Part shown: positions 17,679-25,771 of the stretch, piece after piece
Numbering within the stretch: the first letter of the stretch is position 1
Layout: each line of letters opens with the position of its first letter
Assembly (NCBI RefSeq): GCF_001017175.1
Contig: NZ_LCYG01000032.1
Coordinates: 124,001 to 188,000 of the forward strand
Direction: 5' to 3'
DNA length: 64,000 bases
DNA from: Microvirga vignae
GTDB taxonomy: Bacteria; Pseudomonadota; Alphaproteobacteria; Rhizobiales; Beijerinckiaceae
Translations under genes and position numbers: made by a program
Notes under the pieces: generated by a model
What the model saw: the letters and a program-made list of their open reading frames with translations, nothing else
The model's database searches: none
What the model was told of the DNA's origin: nothing

Positions 17679-19172
17679 GTGAGGCATTTTGTTGAGACAC
17701 TTGTGATTGGTGCTGGTCCCGCGGGGCTCACCGCGGCTTACAATCTGGCCAAACACCAGCACCAAGTCTTGGTGCTGGAGCAGGATCCAACCTACGTCGG
17801 CGGCATTAGCCGCACAGTAAACTACAAAGGCTTTTTATTCGACATAGGCGGCCATCGGTTCTTCTCCAAGTCGAAGGAGATTGTGGACCTCTGGAATGAG
17901 ATTTTACCGGACGACTTTATCGAGCGTCCGCGCGCCTCACGCATTTTCTACCGTGGCAATTTCTACAGCTATCCGCTACGGGCTTTCGAAGCCCTTCGCA
18001 ACTTGGGCCTGTTGGAGAGCGCAGCTTGCATTCTGTCGTACGGCTTCGCCCGCACCTTTCCGATTAAGCAGCCGCGCACATTTCACGAATGGGTGCGCAA
18101 CCAATTCGGCGAGCGCCTCTTCTCAATCTTCTTCAAAACCTATACCGAGAAGGTGTGGGGCATGTCCTGTGATGAGATCTCGTCCGACTGGGCTGCCCAA
18201 CGCATCAAGGGTCTCGACTTGGCCGCGGCTATCAAGGACGCCCTCCTGCGCTCCTTCGGCCGCCGCAAGGCAAAGGAGCCTTTGGCCAAGACCCTGATCG
18301 AATCCTTTCGTTACCCTCGCCGCGGGCCGGGCATGATGTGGGAGGCTGCCGCCAGAAAAGTTCAGGATCTGGGTGGTTACGTGCTGATGGATCGCAAAGT
18401 CAACGGGCTTGAGTGGGACCCTGGCACGCGTCTGTGGACCGTCCATGTCGTCCAAGGAGACGGCACGCGAGAGGTGTACACGGCCAGAAACGTGATCTCG
18501 TCCGCTCCCATCCGCGATCTCGGAGGCGCCATTCATCCCACGCCCGCATGGGCCTCGCACGCGCAGCAGTTGAGATACCGTGACTTCCTCACCGTTGTAC
18601 TCATCGGCCGCTCCAGCCATGAACTGCCGGACAACTGGATCTACATCCATGATCCGTCCGTGCAGGTTGGGCGAGTGCAGAACTTCCGCTCTTGGTCGCC
18701 GGAGATGATCCCTGATGGGGTCTCTATCTGCCTTGGCCTAGAGTACTTCTGCTTCGAGGGTGACGGCCTGTGGGATGCGGCGGATGAGGACCTCGTGACC
18801 TTGGCGAAGAGGGAGATTGGCAAGGTGGGTCTGATGCGGCCGGAGGACGTGCAGGACGCTTGCGTCGTGCGCCAGCCGAAGGCGTATCCTGTTTATGATG
18901 ATACGTACGCTGATCATGTCGATGCAATCCGGCGCGAGTTGGCTGCACACTATCCCACTCTCCACCTCGTGGGCCGCAACGGCATGCACAAATATAATAA
19001 CCAAGACCACGCCATGATGACGGGCTTGCTGACCAGTCTCAATATACTGTCCGGCCAGACGCTCTACGATGTGTGGCAAGTAAACGAGGATGCAGACTAC
19101 GGTGAGGCAGGCGTATCCGGAATGCAGGAGGCCCTCCGCAGCGAACGTCTAGTGCCTCAGAAGGCGGCCTAA
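17679..19172 (+). CDS. FAD-dependent oxidoreductase (UDP-galactopyranose mutase / amine oxidase-like)
   Basis: A 497-residue flavoprotein starting at GTG 17679. The N-terminal dinucleotide-binding motif is GAGPAG (11-16), followed by LVLEQDPTYVGGISRT and FDIGGHRFFSKS, the FAD-binding pattern of the NAD(P)-binding Rossmann / UGM-like family. A C-terminal FAD segment (LVGRNGMHKYNNQDHAM) closes the fold. Proteins of this type occur in polysaccharide and glycolipid loci, and some are annotated as protoporphyrinogen oxidase-like. Here it is followed after 3 bases by a GtrA protein, so a role in making or modifying a surface sugar is likely. The substrate is unknown. Confidence 0.85.
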   Translation: MRHFVETLVIGAGPAGLTAAYNLAKHQHQVLVLEQDPTYVGGISRTVNYKGFLFDIGGHRFFSKSKEIVDLWNEILPDDFIERPRASRIFYRGNFYSYPLRAFEALRNLGLLESAACILSYGFARTFPIKQPRTFHEWVRNQFGERLFSIFFKTYTEKVWGMSCDEISSDWAAQRIKGLDLAAAIKDALLRSFGRRKAKEPLAKTLIESFRYPRRGPGMMWEAAARKVQDLGGYVLMDRKVNGLEWDPGTRLWTVHVVQGDGTREVYTARNVISSAPIRDLGGAIHPTPAWASHAQQLRYRDFLTVVLIGRSSHELPDNWIYIHDPSVQVGRVQNFRSWSPEMIPDGVSICLGLEYFCFEGDGLWDAADEDLVTLAKREIGKVGLMRPEDVQDACVVRQPKAYPVYDDTYADHVDAIRRELAAHYPTLHLVGRNGMHKYNNQDHAMMTGLLTSLNILSGQTLYDVWQVNEDADYGEAGVSGMQEALRSERLVPQKAA

Positions 19173-19175
19173 GAC

Positions 19176-19631
19176 ATGGCTACCAAGGTCTTGACCCAGG
19201 CCCTCGCGCCTACGGCCTCGTCGGGGTGCGCGGTGGCCAGCATGCAGATCGTTCTCGATCTAGCCCGTTACAGCTTGGGTAGTGCCGCCGCCCTAGCGGT
19301 TGACTACAGTCTGCTGATTGTTCTCACAGAACTGATGGGTCTCCACTACATGGCATCGGCTGCCGTTGGCTTTAGTGCCGGCCTCATTGCGGCGTATGCT
19401 CTAAGCGTTGTGTTTGTGTTCAAGCGACGCCGCCTGGACCGACCGTTTCTCGAATTTGCTGCCTTCGCTGCAATCGGCGTGCTGGGCCTAGGGCTCAACC
19501 AAGCTCTGCTATGGGGGATTGTGACTTATCTCGATGTGACATACGTCCTCGCCAAGTTGCCGACGACGAGTGTCGTTTTCCTGTTCAACTTTGCCATGCG
19601 ACGGACGCTTCTCTTCTCATCAACCAGGTGA
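19176..19631 (+). CDS. GtrA family membrane protein
   Basis: A 151-residue protein with four hydrophobic segments in GtrA spacing (YSLGSAAALAVDYSLLIVLTE; VGFSAGLIAAYALSVVFVF; FAAIGVLGLGLNQALLWGIV; VVFLFNFAMRRTLLF). GtrA proteins are thought to help flip or present polyprenyl-linked sugars for glucosylation of O-antigen and other glycans. It is encoded between a flavoprotein and a large membrane protein. Its TGA overlaps an ATG at 19631 that would start the next gene. Confidence 0.9.
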   Translation: MATKVLTQALAPTASSGCAVASMQIVLDLARYSLGSAAALAVDYSLLIVLTELMGLHYMASAAVGFSAGLIAAYALSVVFVFKRRRLDRPFLEFAAFAAIGVLGLGLNQALLWGIVTYLDVTYVLAKLPTTSVVFLFNFAMRRTLLFSSTR

Positions 19632-19639
19632 TGCCCACG

Positions 19640-19648
19640 CCCCCCCCC
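19640..19648 (+). repeat. Homopolymeric tract of nine C at the start of a coding frame
   Basis: Nine consecutive C lie three codons after an ATG (19631-19633) that overlaps the gtrA stop codon. With nine C the frame from this ATG ends at a TGA near 19700. With eight C it runs without a stop into the 19734-21623 frame. This is the arrangement expected of a slippage-controlled (phase-variable) gene, or of a base-count error in the tract. Confidence 0.8.
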
Positions 19649-19733
19649 TCCACCTATTTATCCGCCCGCGGCAGACCAAGTTGTCAAGTCCTCTCCTGAA
19701 GGAACGCACCTGCGCGCGAGCGACCCAGCGCGC

Positions 19734-21623
19734 TTGGCTGCGGCCGCCATGGCCGTCGTTTTCCTGTGGACCATCACCCGGGCCTACATGGGCATAGTGC
19801 ACGATGCACAACTTTACATAGGCCGGGCGCTGGCGGACCTGGACCCGGCCGGCGTCGGAAGCGATTTGATGTTTGTCCATGACGGACAATTCGGCCTGAG
19901 CCTGTTCCCGACTCTGCTCAGATATGTAGTTTTGGCTCTCGGCCCCTCAGTCGCAGGAGTGATACTAAGCCTGCTGGGGCTCACCTTGTGGTTGATCGCG
20001 ATGATGGCCCTCGCCCGGCAACTGGCACACAGTAGCCTGACAGCACTGATCCTGGTCTTTGTAGCGGTCCTACCTTCCCAATACGGCAGCCTTGATACAT
20101 TCCAATATCGGGAGGCCCTCGCCATTCCTCGTCCGCTAGCAGAGGCCAGTGTCCTGGCTGCTCTCGCACTGTGGCTTGGCGACCGGACGGCGCTCGCGCT
20201 CGTGTTCCTCGTGGCTGCGGTTGTCATCCATCCTGTTATGGCCTTGCCCGGACTGGCCGTGATCCTGCTCCTCCTGTGCGCCCACAACAGACGCTGGCTT
20301 GGTCTCGTCATGGTGATGGTCGGCAGTTTGGTAGTGGCGGGCATACTTAATCTGCCAATTGCGGGTCGCCTCTTCACAATCATTGACCCGGCTTGGCGCG
20401 ATATCCTGGAGGCCCGCAGCCCTTACCTGTTTCCGACCAAATGGCCGCTGGATGCCTGGGGAACAATTACTATCCAAACGGCCACGCTAATAATTGCTGC
20501 ATATTCAAGCCGGGATCAGGTCAGCCAGCTTCTTTTGGCAGTGTTGGTCACAGGGTTGGCCGGAGTGGCTGTGACGTTGGTCGCTGCAGACCTCGTACCG
20601 TCACTGTTAATTGTGCAGATCCAGCCTTGGCGATCCCTGTGGCTGCTTGGTGCGCTCTCTGCCGCATCCCTTGCCATCTGCGCTGTTGAGTTATGGTCAG
20701 GAAGTGCACTCTCCCGCGTGGCGCTCGCGTGCTTAGCCCTGGGCTGGGTAGTCTCTGATGATCTCACGCTCGCCGCGATCGCTTCGATGATGGCGCTGAC
20801 GTTGCATCTATTGCCCGACCGGTATGCGGCTCGGATTAGACTGCGGATAGTGCTGCTGGCTTGGTGTCTGTTTGTGCTCGTAGCATGCATAAGGGTCGGC
20901 TGCGAGGCTTACGGCTTTTTTGAAAAGGTCGAAGGGATACCGGATGGTGCCCACCTCGCTCTGAACGCAATCTTGGCCACCAAGTGTCTCCCCCTAGCGA
21001 TTACGTTGGTGGCTGTAATCAGGAGCAGAGCCAGTGTATGGACACGCCCCATGGAGGTTGTCGCATCGGCGACTCTCCTCGTGGCCGCAGCCGCCCTGTG
21101 GGACCATCGCTCCGCGTGGCGAAGCGTCATTGACAGCGGTAGACAGGATCCGGAATTGACGGCGATACTCGCCGAACGCCCGGGTGAGGTGCTCTGGCTG
21201 AAGGGCGGGTACGGCACATGGGCCCTGACGGGACGTCCCAACTGGCTCGCCACGATGCAGGGGGCCGGCACGGTCTTCTCCCGCTCACTGTCCTTCGAAT
21301 GGGACCAACGCGCGCGGCGAATCATTGAACTCGGGCTAGCGGACCCGATCTTGCGGGCGCCATTTTCATCCAAGATACCTACGCGCATTATCGACCTGTC
21401 CCCAAGCGCGCTCGCTTTGTTCTGCCGGGGTGCGGATGCGCCGGCATGGATTATTGCTCCCCTCGACGATGCCCCTTCTATTGCCGGAAGCCCTGAGGTG
21501 AAGATCTGGCACGCCCCGGTGGCTAACTTCACCATCGATGCGGAAGAGCGCAGATGGAAGCGGATAGACCGCTACGCTGTCATCGGCTGCTCCAGTCGGG
21601 AACCGTCGCAAACTCTTCGATAA
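19734..21623 (+). CDS. Large polytopic membrane protein, unknown function (possible glycan polymerase or transferase)
   Basis: A 629-residue protein with a long series of hydrophobic segments over about residues 1-440 and a C-terminal soluble part (IDSGRQDPELTAILAERPG; NWLATMQGAGTVFSRSLSF). The layout resembles membrane glycosyltransferases of GT-C type, but I see no clear signature motif. The start is uncertain: TTG 19734 and ATG 19749 are in frame, while the natural coupled start is probably ATG 19631, put out of frame by the nine-C tract. Its place after the flavoprotein and GtrA genes suggests a surface-glycan role. Confidence 0.7.
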   Translation: MAAAAMAVVFLWTITRAYMGIVHDAQLYIGRALADLDPAGVGSDLMFVHDGQFGLSLFPTLLRYVVLALGPSVAGVILSLLGLTLWLIAMMALARQLAHSSLTALILVFVAVLPSQYGSLDTFQYREALAIPRPLAEASVLAALALWLGDRTALALVFLVAAVVIHPVMALPGLAVILLLLCAHNRRWLGLVMVMVGSLVVAGILNLPIAGRLFTIIDPAWRDILEARSPYLFPTKWPLDAWGTITIQTATLIIAAYSSRDQVSQLLLAVLVTGLAGVAVTLVAADLVPSLLIVQIQPWRSLWLLGALSAASLAICAVELWSGSALSRVALACLALGWVVSDDLTLAAIASMMALTLHLLPDRYAARIRLRIVLLAWCLFVLVACIRVGCEAYGFFEKVEGIPDGAHLALNAILATKCLPLAITLVAVIRSRASVWTRPMEVVASATLLVAAAALWDHRSAWRSVIDSGRQDPELTAILAERPGEVLWLKGGYGTWALTGRPNWLATMQGAGTVFSRSLSFEWDQRARRIIELGLADPILRAPFSSKIPTRIIDLSPSALALFCRGADAPAWIIAPLDDAPSIAGSPEVKIWHAPVANFTIDAEERRWKRIDRYAVIGCSSREPSQTLR

Positions 21624-21727
21624 TCGAGTTCGGCCTACCCTTCCGGCAAGCCCGGGAGGTGTGTAACGTTCACAGGCCGTCATCTCGATCGCTCGGTGAT
21701 CCTACTGTGCCTGAGATTGCTTCTCGC

Positions 21728-22072
21728 TTAATCGATCATGATCCGCTCGGGCCTAGGCCCCTCGCTGGCAAGCACGGCGAAGATGCGGTCGAACACGCCC
21801 AGTTGGCTCCAGCGCACGAAGCGGTTGTAGAGCGTCTTGTGAGGCCCGTACCCTTTCGGGGCATCCTTCCACTGCAAGCCATTGTGGATGACATACACGA
21901 TCCCCCTGACTACCCGCCGGTCGTCCTCCCGTGGCACGCCATGGGCCAACGGGAAGTACGGTAAGATCCGCGCCATCTGCCACTCGCTCAGAAGAAACAA
22001 ATCACCTATCCAGGCCTCTTCAATGGGAAGCCCTGAATCACACTTCAAGCCAAATTAATAGGTCCTGAGCCT
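21728..22072 (-). pseudogene. IS5-family transposase fragment (5' part)
   Basis: The frame from 22048 encodes the N-terminal part of an IS5/IS427-type transposase (ILPYFPLAHGVPREDDRRVVRG; IVYVIHNGLQWKDAPKGYGP; GPRPERIMID) and then stops where the catalytic domain should follow. The sequence GGTCCTGAGCC at 22061-22071 may be the outer end of the element. About two thirds of the transposase is missing. Confidence 0.8.
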
Positions 22073-22498
22073 AGCGGCGCGTGCCTAACGCTCGGTCCCG
22101 GAAGGCCCGCCCGCGTTCGAACCCTTGCAGACCTTTACAACGGGAAAGGCAGCGATTGCGCGGGCAGGAGCAGCGCGGCGCCCGCATCCTGGTACTTATG
22201 AGTTGCTCCGACATAGTTCTATAAATTGGCTGTACGGAGATGCTTCGGATCAGTATGCTTTTCAACGCTGCAAATCTATCTTGGTGCTTCGAGCAGCTAA
22301 TATGTATTATGCAAAATAAAAATTTAGTAACTTTGACGAAAATTCAGTATAATCTATATAACTGAAATTTTGCTTACTTTCATTAGACCAGTATAATACT
22401 ATAAGTCATGCAAGAAGCTCTTAAAAATTGAGCTTCTGTCGAAATTATGAACTAAACTTGATGGCAGCAAGGCAGTATGACTGGGTTAAGGATCAAAA
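22073..22498. other. AT-rich region upstream of the acyltransferase gene
   Basis: About 425 bases with no supported gene. The second half (about 22300-22480) is strongly AT-rich, unlike the rest of the window. It probably carries the promoter of the acyltransferase gene and suggests recent acquisition. Confidence 0.4.
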
Positions 22499-23641
22499 AT
22501 GTTAGATGCGGCGCCTGATTCTACTCTGGGCGCTCCAGTATCTTTTCGCCCCAGCACTCAAGAGTGCTATCTCAAGCAAATCTCAGGCGGCTCTCGCATA
22601 GCTGAACTCGATGGAATGCGTGGATTCGCTGCCGGAGTCGTGCTCATCGCCCACTATTTTGGAGAGGTTAAGCATGGACTTCCCGGCTTTACCATGGGCT
22701 GGATGGGGGTAAATCTTTTCTTTGTTTTATCGGGGTTTTTGATAGGTTCAATTATCTTCGAGAGAAGAAATAGTTCGAATTTCATTCAAGTATTTTATGT
22801 TCGCCGCGGCTTTAGAGTTATTCCAATTTATTTATTAACAATAAGCCTAGCTTTGATATGCCTAAATTTCCTTGGTTCCGTGCCATGGATAGAAGATCCT
22901 CTGCCTACACTGTCGTACTTCACGTTTACACAAAACATTTTTATGGTAGTAATCGGTGATTACGGGACGCACTGGCTCCTGCCAACCTGGACTTTAGCTG
23001 TTGAGGAACAGTTCTATCTCTTAGTGCCGCTGTTATTCTTGGCTTTTCCATCTCACTACATACTTCCATTCATTTTGGGGGGGATTGCCACAGGATTTGG
23101 GGTTCGCGCCACAATCTATTATGCAGATTGGGGAGAAATTGGAGGGCAGGTTCTCCTACTGAGCCGCTGTGATATTTTGCTGTGCGGAGTTCTCACGGCC
23201 TACGTTCACCAGCGCCTCATAGTGAGCCAAATGGTCCTGCGGCTCATTCCACTTGTTGCAACGCTCGGCACACTTCTCGCGAGCATCCACATGCATCTAA
23301 CCGACAGCAGTTTGTTTCATGTGATCGCCCCACTCCTAGTAGCCGCACTATTTGCGTCCTATGTTTTACTAGCTGTTCAGGGCTCGGAGCTACTAAGGCC
23401 ATTCCGTTCCACTGGATGGCGTTTCCTTGGCTCCATTTCATATGGCCTTTACTTAGTCCATCAGCCGATTGCCGGAATCATGCACGGATTAATACTCAAT
23501 CGGAGACCTGATATAGGGACCTTAGCCGAATTTGGAGTGACAATTGCTGCCGCGCTTGTCTCAATATGTGTTGCATGGCTCTCGTGGAAGTTCATAGAAT
23601 CCCCGCTACTTCGTGTAGGGCAAAGGTGGCAATACAACTGA
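22499..23641 (+). CDS. Acyltransferase 3 family membrane protein (OafA/YrhL type)
   Basis: A 380-residue integral membrane protein with about ten hydrophobic segments. The family signature is clear: IAELDGMRGFAAGVVLIAHYF near the N-terminus with the conserved His, then VNLFFVLSGFLIGSII, FYVRRGFRVIPIY, and LPTWTLAVEEQFYLL. These enzymes O-acetylate or otherwise acylate surface polysaccharides, lipids or LPS. Base composition and codon use are clearly more AT-rich than in neighbouring genes, and IS5 fragments lie on both sides, so it is probably horizontally acquired. Confidence 0.92.
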   Translation: MLDAAPDSTLGAPVSFRPSTQECYLKQISGGSRIAELDGMRGFAAGVVLIAHYFGEVKHGLPGFTMGWMGVNLFFVLSGFLIGSIIFERRNSSNFIQVFYVRRGFRVIPIYLLTISLALICLNFLGSVPWIEDPLPTLSYFTFTQNIFMVVIGDYGTHWLLPTWTLAVEEQFYLLVPLLFLAFPSHYILPFILGGIATGFGVRATIYYADWGEIGGQVLLLSRCDILLCGVLTAYVHQRLIVSQMVLRLIPLVATLGTLLASIHMHLTDSSLFHVIAPLLVAALFASYVLLAVQGSELLRPFRSTGWRFLGSISYGLYLVHQPIAGIMHGLILNRRPDIGTLAEFGVTIAAALVSICVAWLSWKFIESPLLRVGQRWQYN

Positions 23642-23664
23642 GACGGGTTCGGGCGTGTCGACAT

Positions 23665-23890
23665 TCATTTGAGAGCCGTGAGGCTGGCAGCGAGGTAGAT
23701 CATAGCTAATAAGCTCGGATCGGTCTTATCGTAGCGTGTAGCGATGCGGCGAAACTGCATCGGGTCACAGAAGAAGTTCTCTACTAGATGACGCCAGTTG
23801 TATATCGCAAAGTCACACGCGATCAGGCGCACGCGATCCGCTTTTGGCTGGATGACGGAGGTGGCGCCACGGGCATTGGTCGACCCCCGA
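23665..23890 (-). pseudogene. IS5-family transposase fragment (3' part)
   Basis: The deduced sequence ends with the C-terminal signature of IS5/IS427-type transposases: NWRHLVENFFCDPMQFRRIA, then TRYDKTDPSLLAMIYLAA. Upstream similarity fades at about 23890. Together with the fragment at 21728-22072 it brackets the acyltransferase gene. The 5' fragment lies to the left although both read leftward, so they are not simply two halves of one interrupted copy. Confidence 0.7.
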
Positions 23891-24374
23891 TGCGAGTTCC
23901 GGGGTTGAATGTTCGTGGAGTGGCGAATTGGACCTGCCCTCAGGTCCGCATCGACACTTGGGTTTCCCCACGGTGAGGCTGGCATGGTGGCCTGAACTTG
24001 GCGGATCAGCACCTCCTGAAGAGCAGGGTGCCTGGTGCCAGTGGCAGCCGTCAGGCGAGTGCCGGTGGGGGCATGATCATCCAAGGGATTGGGTTTGGGC
24101 AAGGTCGTCATGTGAGAAATCCTTGTGGCTACCAAGATCATGTACCCGCACGGTTAGGTAGATCGCTAGTCCTCTCCTGCATCTCATCGAATTTTTTAGT
24201 GGGCTACTGCAGTCACATTGAAGGTGTTAGTAGCCATGACCATTCGCCCTCGGATCAGGGCAGTCGCTTATAACAAAATGTCACTGCCGTTACTGTGCAT
24301 GGGGTTGAATTTAACTCTTGACACCAGACAGGGGACCCGAGGTTCGCCCTGTAACGCTCAGAAGGATTGTGGCT
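23891..24374. other. Insertion-sequence debris and non-coding DNA
   Basis: About 480 bases between the IS5 fragment and the IS630 nest. It contains AATTGGACCTGCCC (23926-23939), also seen at 17017-17030 beside the IS3 remnant. No open frame shows recognisable protein features. Confidence 0.35.
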
Positions 24375-24376
24375 TA

Positions 24377-24603
24377 GAGCGAATTTGGCGTGAACGGAAT
24401 CGACCTGTCTGATTCCGTGGTGCTTGGGGCGTGAGCAGCGAGGCTCACCACGACCGCACCGCGATCGCAGGATTTTCGTCGGCGTATTGTCCGGGCTGTT
24501 GCCAATGGCAGCTCAATCCGCCAGGCCCACCGCGCGTTACGAGGTCGGCCCATCGCCCGCCATGAAGCTGATGCAGCGGGTGCGCCAGACGGGCTCTTCT
24601 CTA
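24377..24603 (+). mobile_element. Left part of an older, interrupted IS630 element
   Basis: The segment starts after a TA (24375-24376) with GAGCGAATTTGG, similar to other IS630 ends here. It encodes a degenerate N-terminal transposase part (SSIRQA, then after a one-base frame change RYEVGPSPAMKLMQRVRQTG). It is cut at 24603 by the intact IS630 copy. Its continuation lies at 25638-25771; when the inner element and one TA are removed, the frame joins precisely as QTGSSLAPERIGEHRRPVLE. Confidence 0.85.
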
Positions 24604-25637
24604 GAGCGTGCAGCGATTGCGTGGAATCGGGATAGCTGATTCCATAGGGCTGGTTGTGATCGGCCGGAAGGCGTCCCATGCCAGCTCCTCTGTCCCGAGA
24701 CTTGCGTGAGCGGATCGTGCGTGCGGTGGAAGGTGGATCGTCCATCCGCCAGGCGGCCCTGCGCTTTGAGGTCAGCCCCTCTGCGGCGGTCAAACTGATG
24801 CGGCGCTTTCGCCAGAGTGGCAGTCCGGCGCCGGCCCGCTTTGGTGGTCACCGTCGTCCCATCCTCGCGCCGCACGAGGCGCTCGTACGCGCTCTCCTGG
24901 ATGCCAAAGCCGACATCTCACTGAAGGAGATCCAGGCCGAGCTGCACCGGCACGGCATCATGGTCGGGGCGACCTCCACCATCAGCCGCTGGCTCAGACG
25001 AGCCGGCCTGACGCACAAAAAAAGAGCCTGAGAGCCGCCGAGCAGGATCGCGCGGACGTAGCGCGCGAGCGACGGCACTGGCGGGTGTGGCAGGGCTTTA
25101 TGGATCCGGCCCGCTTTGTTTTCCTGGACGAGACCGGCACATCCACCAACATGGTGCGCCGGTACGGGCGCTGCCCCAGAGGCGAGCGGCTGGTGGATGC
25201 CACCCCATGGGGTCACTGGAAGATCACCACCTTCGTGGCCGGCTTGCGCGCCAGTGGGCTGATCGCCCCGATGGTGCTGGATGGGCCGATGACCGGTGAG
25301 GTGTTTCGCGCCTATGTCGAGCAGGTGCTGATCCCGGAGTTGTCACCCGGTGATGTAGTGGTGCTCGACAACCTTGCGGCTCACAAGGTGGCGGGCATCC
25401 GAGAGATGATCCAGGCCGCGGGAGCGAGCCTGTTGTACTTGCCGCCGTACTCGCCCGACCTGAACCCGATCGAGCAGGTGTTTGCCAAGCTCAAGGCGCT
25501 GCTACGCAAGGCTGCTGCTCGCACCAAGGCGGCACTCTGGACCACCATTGGCGAACTGCTCGACAGCTTCCCGGCGGACGAATGCCAGAACTATTTCAGC
25601 AACTGCGGATACGAGTTCACCTAAATCGAACCCGCTC
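24604..25637 (+). mobile_element. Intact IS630-family element nested in an older copy
   Basis: About 1,034 bases flanked by TA (24602-24603 and 25638-25639). The ends read GAGCG inward on both sides with partial similarity beyond. Near the left end an inverted repeat (TGGAATC and GATTCCA, about 24622-24650) could be a transposase site. It has inserted into the transposase gene of a related IS630 element, whose reading frame is restored on removal. Confidence 0.85.
24678..25624 (+). CDS. IS630 transposase, expressed by -1 frameshift
   Basis: The first frame (24678-25031, starting MPAPLSRDLRERIVRAVEGG) holds the helix-turn-helix region and ends LTHKKRA. The second (to 25624) holds the DDE core: FLDETGTSTNMVRRYGRCP, VVVLDNLAAHK and SPDLNPIEQVFAKLK. 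A run of seven A at 25017-25023 lies at the join; a -1 shift gives KKSLRAAEQDRADVARERRH, a normal linker. All three acidic residues appear present, so it may be functional. Confidence 0.85.
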
Positions 25638-25771
25638 TAGCGCCAGAGCGGATTGGTGAGCATCGTCGCCCGGTGCTGGAACCGCATACGGATCTGCTCC
25701 GCAGCCTGGTCGCCGCGAAGTCCGGCATCACGCTGGTGGAGACCCAAGCCGCGCTGAAGGCGCGCGGGATC
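25638..25771 (+). mobile_element. Right part of the interrupted older IS630, truncated
   Basis: It continues the older copy: HRRPVLEPHTDLLRSLVAAK, then SGITLVETQAALKARGI, aligned with the same region of the intact inner copy. It then stops at 25772, where the DDE domain should begin, so the rest of the older element was deleted. This truncated end overlaps, on the other strand, the last codons of the PqqD-HprK gene. Confidence 0.85.

Noticed and set aside
21728..23890. Acyltransferase gene inserted in the middle of one IS5 copy
   Set aside because: Both fragments read leftward, but the 5' part lies left of the 3' part, the wrong order for a single interrupted element.
24424..24639. A separate small gene
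   Set aside because: The sequence is the degenerate N-terminal part of the older IS630 transposase, interrupted at 24603.
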